Assembly (NCBI RefSeq): GCF_000279145.1
Contig: NC_018178.1
Location: 1,116,001-1,180,000 of the forward strand
DNA from: Melioribacter roseus P3M-2
Lineage (GTDB): Bacteria; Bacteroidota; Ignavibacteria; Ignavibacteriales; Melioribacteraceae
DNA length: 64,000 nt
Direction: 5' to 3'
A model generated the notes under the pieces. It ran no database searches. It saw only the letters and a program-made list of their open reading frames with translations, and was not told the origin of the DNA. This document shows, piece by piece, positions 1 through 11,480 of the stretch (the first letter of the stretch is position 1; each line of letters opens with the position of its first letter). Position numbers and translations under genes: made by a program.

Positions 1-734
1 TTTTCGGCTGAAGCGACAATGTTGCCTTCGTTATCCTCGATAACAATAAATAACTCCGCTTCTATAGAAGAATTGTATTCATTGTCGATTTGTGTATTAA
101 TATCCACGAGAGCGGAGTCCGACGATATTTCAGGCGTCGTTACAAAAACTCCCCAGTGCGCCAGATGCAGTTTATTTTGTTTAATTAGCCATACGTTTCT
201 ATAGATACCCGAACCGGAATACCAGCGAGAATTCGGTTGTTTCGAATTGTCGACCCTTACGGCAATTACATTATTACCCTTTTTTAAGTATTTTGTAATG
301 TCATAATAAAAACTCGAATAGCCGTAGGGCCGATTCCCTAAATGAATTCCGTTTACCCAAACGTCGCTGTTCATATAAACGCCGTCAAATTCAATCCATA
401 TAATTTTTTCGAGGTCATTTGCCGAAACTTCAAAATGCTTTCTATACCAACCGACGCCAGTCGGATAGTATCCTCCGTTGCCTCCGGCAGGAGCGTTTTT
501 ATCTATCTTTCCTTCTATACTCCAGTCGTGAGGCAAATCAAGTATTCTCCAATCCGCATCGTCGAAATCGGGTTTTTCCGCATCTTTAATATCGCCCGAA
601 TAAAACCTCCAACCGAAGTCGAAAAGCATTCGCTTACCGTCGCGATGCAAATCCCCGTCGTAATACTGTCCTTTTATTTCCGGCATTAAAGAAAGAAAGA
701 CAAACATCAACAGACAAATCAGTTGCGTTCTCAT
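1..734 (-). CDS. GH2 beta-galactosidase-type enzyme, N-terminal part only (runs off window)
   Basis: An open frame on the minus strand starts with ATG at 734 and stays open to base 1, so about 244 N-terminal residues are visible. A hydrophobic signal peptide (about residues 1-22) is followed by a GH2 sugar-binding jelly roll. Its motifs match the GH2 protein at 17324-19759: DLPHDWSIEG, GVGWYRKHF, DGVYMNSDVWVNG, RPYGYSSFYYD and SRWYSGSGIYRNVWL. The start of the immunoglobulin-like second domain is also present. The catalytic TIM barrel lies outside the window, so activity cannot be confirmed. It is probably an exported retaining beta-galactosidase or beta-glucuronidase. It lies 59 bp after the stop of the next gene upstream and on the same strand, so it is probably cotranscribed with the rest of the locus. 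Confidence 0.85.
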   Translation of the reverse strand, partial: MRTQLICLLMFVFLSLMPEIKGQYYDGDLHRDGKRMLFDFGWRFYSGDIKDAEKPDFDDADWRILDLPHDWSIEGKIDKNAPAGGNGGYYPTGVGWYRKHFEVSANDLEKIIWIEFDGVYMNSDVWVNGIHLGNRPYGYSSFYYDITKYLKKGNNVIAVRVDNSKQPNSRWYSGSGIYRNVWLIKQNKLHLAHWGVFVTTPEISSDSALVDINTQIDNEYNSSIEAELFIVIEDNEGNIVASAE

Positions 735-793
735 TTTTTTATCCCAATATTATTTTATGATACGAAGAAATTGTGAAGTATTAGCGATATCCG

Positions 794-2950
794 TCAATAA
801 TGAATCGGCGGTATTTTAACAATATCTTTCTTAAAAGGCTTAATGGCGCCGTCGCCTATTTCATAAATTTGTTTATTAGTTTCAATCATTGCATTTGTCA
901 ATTCTTCATACGGATAATTGGCAATATCTACGACCCCGATGTTATAATTTTCGCCGTCGAACCGTCCGTAAAAAGGCTGGTCGATCCATTGAAAATAATG
1001 AATGCCTACCAGTTCGGGTCGGGCAAAACCCTGTTCTACATAATTGCGGTAGGCGTCCACTCTGTCTTGTTGGCTTAAGACGCCGACAATTCCGGTAGCC
1101 GGCAATCCTCTGTCGACTGCCCCGTGATGGAATTCGCCTATCATAACAGGCTTGCCGCTTCGTTCGGCTATTTCGGATGTCGGAGGAGGCGTCAATCCGT
1201 ATCCGTTAATGGAGAAAACATCGAATCTTTCGCCAGCTTTATACAATAAATCGGAACTGATCCAAGCGTAACGCATACCGAGATTCAGATGATTGCCGTC
1301 GATTTTTTCTACTGCGTCGCACGGCACGTCGATATATTTTTTTACCATAATTTCAGAAAAAAGATAAAAATCTTTATCGGCTGTTTCCGAAGGATAATCC
1401 TTGAACGTCATCTCCTTCAATTCGGAAAAATCTTTCAAACTCAAATTCCATCTTTTATTAAATGCCGAAATGTCATTGCGGTATTTTTCTCTTATCCATT
1501 TTACAAACTCTGCTTTGGTTTCAGATTGTTGTCGAGTTGCAAACATTTCAAAAGCAAGATTATGATATCCGAACGCCCAGTGCGGCTCGTTTCGCAAAAA
1601 ATATCCGATCAAATACGGGTCGTTTTTATAATCGACAAGCTGACGGGCGAACTCTTCAGAATTGGTTTCATATTCCTTCGAAAAGACATCGGGAAAATCC
1701 CTGTAGAGCAATATATCGGTAGACGGAAAGTTTCGAAGCGGCAATACATAAGGAATTTTAATTTTCTTAGCGTATTCAAGATCGGACCAATTGCCGATTG
1801 TATTGAACCTGAATTTTTTCAACAAACCCGCCGTAATAGATTCCCATTCTTTTTCCCAATCTTTGCCGAAAACGCGAATCAAATTGGAAACATAAAAATC
1901 CATATATTTCTTTCCGTCGCGGTTATTAAAAAGCGCAGAAGCTTCGGGGTCGTCTTCTCCCGGAAGCCATTCGAACAAGTCTTCAATGCCTTCTACGGGA
2001 CCGGCTGAAGTTTTTCTGATGCAATCCACTCCTACGCTTAAGAAAGCATAACCTTCCGGGTCAACCAACCACCATCGCTTGCCGTCATATTGAGTTCTGA
2101 AAAAACCGGTTGCTTTGAGTTTTTTTTCTTTCCACCCGCCGTATTTACTCCAACTTTCCGGCAGATTGACTTCCTCCAAATTATTTTTCAGTTCGGTTTG
2201 TTTCCGAATTAATTCCTCTTCGTCATAAACTTTGCCTTTCCAATCCTTCAACGTCCACTGACCGAATTTATCAATGACCGGTTTATTCAAGGGCGTATTC
2301 GGTTCCGGTTTTTCATCGCTCAAATAAACGGAGAATAGATTATAAACCGGTTTAAAATAAGGTTCAAAGCAGGGACCGAAACGCAGAACAACTTTGGTTA
2401 TATCGTCGGGATAGAGGCGGTTGCCGTTAATTGTGCCTTTTAATTGGCGCGGAAAACGCTCGACAAACAGAGTTTGAGCGTCGAGATAGCTTAACGGAAA
2501 AACTATTTTTGTTCTTAAACGAGGAAGAATTCCCATTAGAGAAGAAAACCACGGCGCGTTCTTGTCTTTCAATTTCACTTCGCCGCTCTGTAAAATAATC
2601 TTTTCCGCGGCGGATTTTCCCGACTCTTTATAAAACTCAATATTAATCGTTCCGCTATAATCGTTATCGCCTGTAATTTCAATAACGAGATATTTGCCTT
2701 TTGTCCAGTCGGGCAAATCTCCTTTTTCCCATATAATTAATCCGTCGTTATTTTCGAGCGGTTTAATTTCAAGATATCTTTCATCCTTAACGGAATTTCC
2801 CTCGATAAAGGCGCAGTTCGTATTTCTATCCGCAATCTTTGGGAGACTGAAAAATTGTATCCGATTCTTCGAATCAATACTGTTCGAAAAAGCGAACTTT
2901 ACAGTTATTAACAGCAAGAGCAACGCGGTATTAAAATGTTTTAACTTCAT
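794..2950 (-). CDS. Secreted TIM-barrel glycoside hydrolase, GH42/GH50 (agarase)-like
   Basis: The 718-residue protein has a signal peptide (about 1-22), an N-terminal beta-rich region of about 270 residues and a TIM-barrel C-terminal half. The segment FFRTQYDGKRWWLVDPEG (about 283-300) is typical of agarase-like hydrolases in GH50 and relatives. GYFLRNEPHW supplies the likely acid/base Glu455 and VMIGEFHHG the likely nucleophile Glu606, the clan GH-A arrangement. It probably acts on beta-galactosidic bonds of an exported or periplasmic substrate. The exact family is uncertain: GH42, GH50 or an unclassified GH-A branch are all possible. It has no T9SS tail, so it may stay in the periplasm. 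It sits between two GH2 genes in the same orientation. Confidence 0.75.
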   Translation of the reverse strand: MKLKHFNTALLLLLITVKFAFSNSIDSKNRIQFFSLPKIADRNTNCAFIEGNSVKDERYLEIKPLENNDGLIIWEKGDLPDWTKGKYLVIEITGDNDYSGTINIEFYKESGKSAAEKIILQSGEVKLKDKNAPWFSSLMGILPRLRTKIVFPLSYLDAQTLFVERFPRQLKGTINGNRLYPDDITKVVLRFGPCFEPYFKPVYNLFSVYLSDEKPEPNTPLNKPVIDKFGQWTLKDWKGKVYDEEELIRKQTELKNNLEEVNLPESWSKYGGWKEKKLKATGFFRTQYDGKRWWLVDPEGYAFLSVGVDCIRKTSAGPVEGIEDLFEWLPGEDDPEASALFNNRDGKKYMDFYVSNLIRVFGKDWEKEWESITAGLLKKFRFNTIGNWSDLEYAKKIKIPYVLPLRNFPSTDILLYRDFPDVFSKEYETNSEEFARQLVDYKNDPYLIGYFLRNEPHWAFGYHNLAFEMFATRQQSETKAEFVKWIREKYRNDISAFNKRWNLSLKDFSELKEMTFKDYPSETADKDFYLFSEIMVKKYIDVPCDAVEKIDGNHLNLGMRYAWISSDLLYKAGERFDVFSINGYGLTPPPTSEIAERSGKPVMIGEFHHGAVDRGLPATGIVGVLSQQDRVDAYRNYVEQGFARPELVGIHYFQWIDQPFYGRFDGENYNIGVVDIANYPYEELTNAMIETNKQIYEIGDGAIKPFKKDIVKIPPIHY

Positions 2951-2981
2951 GATGTTATTCCTGCAAAAAAATTAATATTTA

Positions 2982-3029
2982 ATGCCTTAGTGGTAATTGC
3001 AGGTTTAATAGGGATTACCACCAAGGCAT
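2982..3029. repeat. Imperfect inverted repeat, possible terminator
   Basis: Two 16-base arms (2982-2997 and 3014-3029) are complementary at 15 of 16 positions, the exception being a G-T type mismatch, around a 16-base loop. The repeat lies in the 119-bp gap between two minus-strand glycosidase genes. There is no clear T-run on either side, so it may be an mRNA-stabilising hairpin or a dispersed repeat rather than a rho-independent terminator. Confidence 0.4.
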
Positions 3030-3069
3030 GGAGGCATATGAAGCCGAAAAATTATTTATAACGCCGCTA

Positions 3070-6258
<3,189 letters not shown>

Positions 6259-6310
6259 TTATCTTTTTGTTAGTGGATGTTCATTAATAAAATTGAAGAC
6301 TATAAATAAT

Positions 6311-9220
6311 TTATTTTATCAGGAGCATCTTTTTCGTTATTATTTGTTTATCTGTTATCAGACTGTATATATAAATTCCGCTTGAAAGGTTGTTGCCATT
6401 AAAATTTACTTGGTATGTTCCCGCCGGTTTAACTTCATTTACCAGCGTTGTTACTTCTCTTCCCAAAATGTCAAATACTTTTAACGTCACTTTACTGTCG
6501 TTCGGAATTGAATAGGATATTACTGTTGTCGGATTAAAAGGGTTAGGATATGCTTCACTTAAACTAACTAAATTACTAATATTCTCAATATTTTGATTTT
6601 CCTCTTTTTTATTCGGTCTGGAATATATATTCTTTTTATTATACAAACCTATTACAAATTGTTTTTCCTTATATGTTTCATTATCATCATATCTTTCCGT
6701 CAATTTATCGAGTATACTCTCTGCTTTTTCTATATCCCCCCATTTATTCATTATTTCACTCGCCACATCAAACAATATTTCTCGTCCCATTAATGATGTA
6801 TTGGGAATCGATAAAGCATATTCCTCGGCCTTCTTAAATTCACCTCTGCTGACCGCAAGCTTAGATAGCCATCTTAAAGATTCATATCTTGTCAGTTCAT
6901 ATATCGAATTATCCTTATTTATAGACAACAAGGTATTTTCTTCTTCCTTTAAGGTTCCTTCACGCATAGCCGATTTCATCCAAAGGAATAATATTTCACA
7001 AGATTGTTCCTCTGTGTTTCTGCTTTGAAAAAGAGCTTTCGCCATTTCTTTCGATTTAGTATAGTTTTTGTTGAAATACTCCTTCCAAGCATCTGCCAAT
7101 GGATTATTCTCATCAACTGCTTTATTGTTGAAACTCTTTTTAGATAAAGTCCAATCGGGACCAACATTAGCATGGGGTGTTGTAAGATAGGGTGTATAAT
7201 TTACTGTTCCTTCTACTGCGGGGGCGCTACCTCCCCAATAGTTATAGCGTGCGTCTCTTGATGATCCCGAATAGTTTGAATACTGATAAAGCATTTGACG
7301 TGATGGTATTGTATTATATCCATATAAAAAGTATGGATAGCCTCCGCTTACATAGATACTTGATCCGGCTGATGCAAAATTACTTCCGTCTATTATATTT
7401 AATCCGTCCGATGGATAATTATAAGAAGGTGTTGCAGAATTCATATTCATGTGGCCGTGCACAACACTGCTGCCGGAGCTATATAATTTACAGTTATTTA
7501 TTTTACCATCAGAATTATCTGTTGATAATATAACGTTAGCGCTACCACTTGCTTTAAGATAGGAGTTATTTATTATTGGATCACTGTCGCCCTTAATCCA
7601 AACAGCCGCAGCACTGCCTTCTATATAACAGTCATAAACTTCATGTGAGACACTATTATAACCTCCCAAAATTAAACCATAGGAGTTATAATCTTGCGTG
7701 CAGCCTGTTATTGTGCAGTTGTCAAATGAAGAAGCTGTAGAACCGTCTATCAAAATGCCCTTCCAAGCAGCGCCACTAACTGGTTGAAAAGTTGCGTCTT
7801 CAGCAACTATTCTGCCATGTACTATTAATTGTGTACCACTTGCAAAATTTACAGTTGTTCCCGGTTCTATCGTTAATAGTTTACCGCTTGCAATTGTTAA
7901 ATCTTCGGTAAATGTTACGTTGCCGGATAAGGTACCTCCATAATTTTCAAGAGTATATTTGAGAGCTTTATAGGCATTGATTCTTCCATAACCATAATAA
8001 TTATCAAATCCGGTATCTCCTAAATTGTCTGCAGTCTGTTGAAGGATACTACGAATTTGTGACGGGGTTAAATCAGGATTTATTGATAAAATCAATCCAG
8101 CAACCCCAGATACATGTGGAGCTGCCATTGATGTACCGGCAAGATAACCGTACTCTTGCGTGGCATCAGTTCCATATTGTAAATTGAAAGAATAATTTGG
8201 GAAGGTAGAATAAATATTCTTTCCATCATTGCTTTGTCCGTCATATATCCAATCGTTATTTTCATCTTCATACCACCCCCAACCACCGGGAGCCGATACA
8301 TTAACCTCCGGACCGGCGTTAGAATACATAGTAGCAAATTCGTCGTTATGATCTGTAGCCGAAACGGCAATTACATTGTCGTATGATGAAGAGTATGCCG
8401 CAGGCCAATCTACAGCATTAGGTTGGGCTCTATTTCCAACCGAAGCTACAATAGTAACATTATAAGAATCCGCATATTCTATGGCATAATCTATCAACTC
8501 AGGTTCGCTCCACCATCCACCACTGAAGTTGATAACAAGTCTGTAATTATGATTTTGGGCATAATCTACTGCAGAATGTACAGCATCGTAAAAATACTGT
8601 GTAGTAAAATAATTATCTTGGAAAACCTGGACTATAAGTAATTTACAGTTCCATACTACGCCTACTATACCCTCGGAGTTATTTGCCTCAGCACCTATGA
8701 TTCCGGCAACATGGGTTCCGTGTCCGTAATAATCTCTCACGATATTATCTGGGTCACTGGTACAATCCTCTCCAAGTAAAAATTTATTTGTATTATCAAG
8801 ATCAGGATGAGACAGCGATCCATTTTGCATTGGAATACCGCCATCAAGCACAGCAATTAGTACATCTGGATTACCTGTTGTAATATCCCACGCTTCGGTA
8901 ATGCTAATATCTGCACCGGAAGTACCTCCAGGTGGTACTTGTCCTGTGTTCCTAAGAGCCCATTGATAATCATTGAAATATTCGTCGTTCGGTAATAGAT
9001 GGGCTCTCCCAATAAAGTTGGGTTCGGCTATCTCAACTATTTCACTCTTTTGCAGCTCTGATATTACTGTCATAACAGTAATACTATCAGGAAACTCAAT
9101 CCATCCTACTCCTTGCTTGTCGAAATCTTGTATTATTTTTGCATTGAATTTGTCTAATACAGGACTTAAATCACTTACATTTGCTCCCTTTTTTAACTTT
9201 ATTCCTACTCCGCCAGCCAT
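6311..9220 (-). CDS. Subtilisin-like S8 serine protease with beta-helix and T9SS tail; leader cut off by an in-frame TAG
   Basis: The 969-residue frame begins at an internal Met inside the propeptide (MAGGVGIKLKKG, as in fervidolysin-type propeptides). The catalytic triad is Asp126 (AVLDGG), His167 (GHGTHVAG) and Ser364 (GTSMAAPHVSG). Residues about 430-665 look like a right-handed parallel beta-helix ending in ARYNYWGG. Residues about 700-865 are helical and TPR-like. Residues 891-969 are a T9SS sorting domain (YPNPFNPTT to KKMLLIK), so the mature protein should be secreted or surface-attached. As written it lacks a signal peptide; that peptide lies upstream in the same frame behind a TAG stop (see 9242-9358). 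Either the gene is inactivated, or the stop is a sequence error or is read through. It sits in an A+T-rich insert within the glycosidase locus. Confidence 0.85.
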   Translation of the reverse strand: MAGGVGIKLKKGANVSDLSPVLDKFNAKIIQDFDKQGVGWIEFPDSITVMTVISELQKSEIVEIAEPNFIGRAHLLPNDEYFNDYQWALRNTGQVPPGGTSGADISITEAWDITTGNPDVLIAVLDGGIPMQNGSLSHPDLDNTNKFLLGEDCTSDPDNIVRDYYGHGTHVAGIIGAEANNSEGIVGVVWNCKLLIVQVFQDNYFTTQYFYDAVHSAVDYAQNHNYRLVINFSGGWWSEPELIDYAIEYADSYNVTIVASVGNRAQPNAVDWPAAYSSSYDNVIAVSATDHNDEFATMYSNAGPEVNVSAPGGWGWYEDENNDWIYDGQSNDGKNIYSTFPNYSFNLQYGTDATQEYGYLAGTSMAAPHVSGVAGLILSINPDLTPSQIRSILQQTADNLGDTGFDNYYGYGRINAYKALKYTLENYGGTLSGNVTFTEDLTIASGKLLTIEPGTTVNFASGTQLIVHGRIVAEDATFQPVSGAAWKGILIDGSTASSFDNCTITGCTQDYNSYGLILGGYNSVSHEVYDCYIEGSAAAVWIKGDSDPIINNSYLKASGSANVILSTDNSDGKINNCKLYSSGSSVVHGHMNMNSATPSYNYPSDGLNIIDGSNFASAGSSIYVSGGYPYFLYGYNTIPSRQMLYQYSNYSGSSRDARYNYWGGSAPAVEGTVNYTPYLTTPHANVGPDWTLSKKSFNNKAVDENNPLADAWKEYFNKNYTKSKEMAKALFQSRNTEEQSCEILFLWMKSAMREGTLKEEENTLLSINKDNSIYELTRYESLRWLSKLAVSRGEFKKAEEYALSIPNTSLMGREILFDVASEIMNKWGDIEKAESILDKLTERYDDNETYKEKQFVIGLYNKKNIYSRPNKKEENQNIENISNLVSLSEAYPNPFNPTTVISYSIPNDSKVTLKVFDILGREVTTLVNEVKPAGTYQVNFNGNNLSSGIYIYSLITDKQIITKKMLLIK

Positions 9221-9241
9221 ATACTTTGTGGGTTTTCCTTT

Positions 9242-9358
9242 CTAAACTCCGGATACGACCGGTTTCCCACCAACATTCTCCTGAGAAAAAAGAATGCTTG
9301 GTATAAAAAAAGTTACAAATAAAAGGTAAAAAGAAATTCTTCCGATAATCGTATTCAT
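9242..9358 (-). pseudogene. Detached signal-peptide leader of the S8 protease
   Basis: ATG at 9358 opens a 38-codon frame, in the same phase as the protease, that encodes a classic signal peptide (MNTIIGRISFYLLFVTFF..., cleavage near LFSQ). It ends at TAG (9244-9242). Only seven sense codons (KGKPTKY) separate this TAG from the Met at 9220. KPTKYMAGGVGIKLKKG reads as one continuous propeptide start, so a single amber codon splits what was one gene of about 1015 residues. Confidence 0.85.
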
Positions 9359-9388
9359 TTTTTTCTCCCTTTTTAATAACATTCCCAA

Positions 9389-10399
9389 CTAATTTAATTT
9401 CAGCCTATAGACACCGCCAGCGCTGCCTAAGTAAAGGTATCTTTCATCGGGATCTATTATTAAGTCGTTGTAGTAATCATCTATTTGCACACTATCTATC
9501 CCTATTTTTTGCCATTGCGAATCCGAATATCGACGCCGATATACTCCTCCTCCTTCAGTATTGACTACAACTGCGTATAAATCACCATTACTTTTCAGGG
9601 AAACAAGTTTCATTACATTACTTCTATCCGGGATTCCTTCAGCAAAGGCTTCCCAACTTTCTCCCCCGTTTTCGCTTTTGAAAAGACTACCGTCTTTCCA
9701 ACCACATCCTACAATTACTCTCTCTGAATTTTTGGGATCTATAACTATAGCGGCAACATATCCGGACGGTCTTCCTACAAATGTCCAATTCTCCCCGGTA
9801 TCTATGCTTTTATAAACTCCATCACCACCTACATATATAATGCTGCTGTTTTTAGGGTCTACAGCCATACTTAATACGCTGCTGTTCAGCTTTACCTTCC
9901 AGCTTGACCCCGCGTCAACACTTTTATAAAAAGCTCCCCCGGAAAGCGCCGCGGTACCAGCATATAAAATATTCGAGTTGTTAGGATCAATTTCCAAAAA
10001 TTTCACTGATGAAAATCCATCATACATTATTCCTTCCGAACAGTCATTCCAAGAATGCCCTCCATCTGTACTTTTTATTATTTTAACTAATCCTCCATAT
10101 ATTGTTTGAGAATTTCTTGGATCAATTACCATTGAATAAAAAACTGCTTGATATAAACTATCCCATGTATTACCGCCGTTTGTTGTTTTCAACAATTTAC
10201 TCGTACCACTAACATAAATTACGTCTGGATTTGTTGGATCAATTGCCATTGAAGAGATACTCTCACCCTTGAGACCAAGGTATATCCATGTAGTATCTGT
10301 TGGTAATACCGGTTCAATTCCATTATTTTTACAACTAAATTGTAGTATCCCTATGATAACTACTAAAATCGTCAACCATATTTTCGATTGTATTTTCAT
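9389..10399 (-). CDS. Outer-membrane/periplasmic lipoprotein with BNR/sortilin-type beta-propeller repeats
   Basis: The 336-residue protein has a lipoprotein signal ending at a lipobox (ILQFSC, Cys23). About six repeats follow, of the form IDPxNxxxIYxG...G.yKSxDxGxxW. They are typical of BNR/VPS10-like beta-propellers also found in exo-sialidases, xyloglucanases and YCF48-like proteins. No catalytic residues can be assigned, so it may be a binding or scaffold protein rather than an enzyme. It lies 30 bp upstream of the split protease leader on the same strand and is probably cotranscribed with it. Confidence 0.7.
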   Translation of the reverse strand: MKIQSKIWLTILVVIIGILQFSCKNNGIEPVLPTDTTWIYLGLKGESISSMAIDPTNPDVIYVSGTSKLLKTTNGGNTWDSLYQAVFYSMVIDPRNSQTIYGGLVKIIKSTDGGHSWNDCSEGIMYDGFSSVKFLEIDPNNSNILYAGTAALSGGAFYKSVDAGSSWKVKLNSSVLSMAVDPKNSSIIYVGGDGVYKSIDTGENWTFVGRPSGYVAAIVIDPKNSERVIVGCGWKDGSLFKSENGGESWEAFAEGIPDRSNVMKLVSLKSNGDLYAVVVNTEGGGVYRRRYSDSQWQKIGIDSVQIDDYYNDLIIDPDERYLYLGSAGGVYRLKLN

Positions 10400-10553
10400 A
10401 GCAACCTCCTCCGATGATATCTACTTTAAGCTGGATTTTTAATTATGAAGTTTGGGAAAACTTCTGAAATCCAGTTAGAGTCCGTCAAATAAATTGTTCA
10501 CGAATTTTTCACATTACCGATTATTTATTCTCATTTTTTACCTCACTCTTTTA

Positions 10554-11210
10554 TTATGGAATTACTGTAAAAGGTGACTTTATGTTAGTATATCCTGTTC
10601 TGCGAGTAATTCTACCTGTAGCAGGCACATAATCAATAATCTCAAAACATGAATACGTTAATCCATTCAATGAATCATATGATACTATTTTTCCAATAAA
10701 AGAAACTCCAATTATAATATAGAGATACCCTTTTTCAGATATTTGAGGATAATTTGAATAATACGATGAAGGGATTGTAAACCTATAAGATCGATCTATC
10801 TTCTTTGAAGATGTAAGTCCTATCGAATCTATAGTATGAAAATCGGAAATATATAACATTTCATTTACTATACCATCATATACAGCCGAATCCTCATAAC
10901 ATACCTTCCAACGCCATTTCACTGTTACAACATTTATCTCTCTATTATACAATGCCGGCCAGTAACCATTTGAATCCGGCTCAAAAGTAACATTCATGTC
11001 TATTATTACATCAAGATCAGGATTATCTCTCGCAGGCAACTGCGTAAATCGTATCGTTCCTGTATAAAACGGCGTTCCCGGCTCCCTCCAAGGGATCACC
11101 GGCTCCGTCTCTGTCGTTGTATTCTCTTCGCATCTAATTACCAAAAACAATATTGCTATTATAAATGCTAACATATATCCCAAATGGAACAAATATGTTT
11201 TTGTTTTCAT
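10554..11210 (-). CDS. Putative lipoprotein of unknown function
   Basis: The 218-residue protein was not recognised. A long N-terminal hydrophobic segment (about 10-26) ends at Cys27 in the context VIRC, a poor but possible lipobox. A Thr-rich linker (NTTTETEP) follows, and then a beta-rich domain with many aromatic residues. It sits between the CotH-like gene and the beta-propeller lipoprotein, all on the minus strand, and shares their A+T-rich composition with the protease. A surface or periplasmic location is likely; the role is unknown. Confidence 0.6.
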   Translation of the reverse strand: MKTKTYLFHLGYMLAFIIAILFLVIRCEENTTTETEPVIPWREPGTPFYTGTIRFTQLPARDNPDLDVIIDMNVTFEPDSNGYWPALYNREINVVTVKWRWKVCYEDSAVYDGIVNEMLYISDFHTIDSIGLTSSKKIDRSYRFTIPSSYYSNYPQISEKGYLYIIIGVSFIGKIVSYDSLNGLTYSCFEIIDYVPATGRITRRTGYTNIKSPFTVIP

Positions 11211-11320
11211 TTTAACCTCATTTACTTATTCAAAATTATTGCCTCCGTTTCTTTTTAATACAAGAACTATTCATGTAAATTTTTCTCTACCCTTTGCAGC
11301 TTCACATCCGGAGTGAATTT

Positions 11321-11480
11321 CTATTTTAACAACAAAAATTTCCTCGTATCGCTGTATCCGCTTTCGGTCTGAAGTCTGTAAAAGTAAATACCGCTTGGCA
11401 AATTATTGCCGTCAAACTTTTCTTCGTAGATTCCGGGCGCTTTTAAGCCGTCTACCAGAGTTGTTATTTCCTGTCCGAGC
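11321..11480 (-). repeat. Duplicated T9SS sorting-domain segment, copy 1
   Basis: The 3' end of the CotH-like gene (about 11340-11480) matches the 3' end of the GH16 gene (about 13574-13715) almost base for base. Both encode GQEITTLVDGLKAPGIYEEK and the following 30 residues with only a few changes. Other T9SS tails in the window are much more divergent, so this looks like recent copying or gene conversion of a secretion-signal module. Confidence 0.75.

Noticed and set aside
2982-3029. Rho-independent terminator
   Set aside because: The inverted repeat has a 16-base loop and no T-run, so it is listed only as a repeat.
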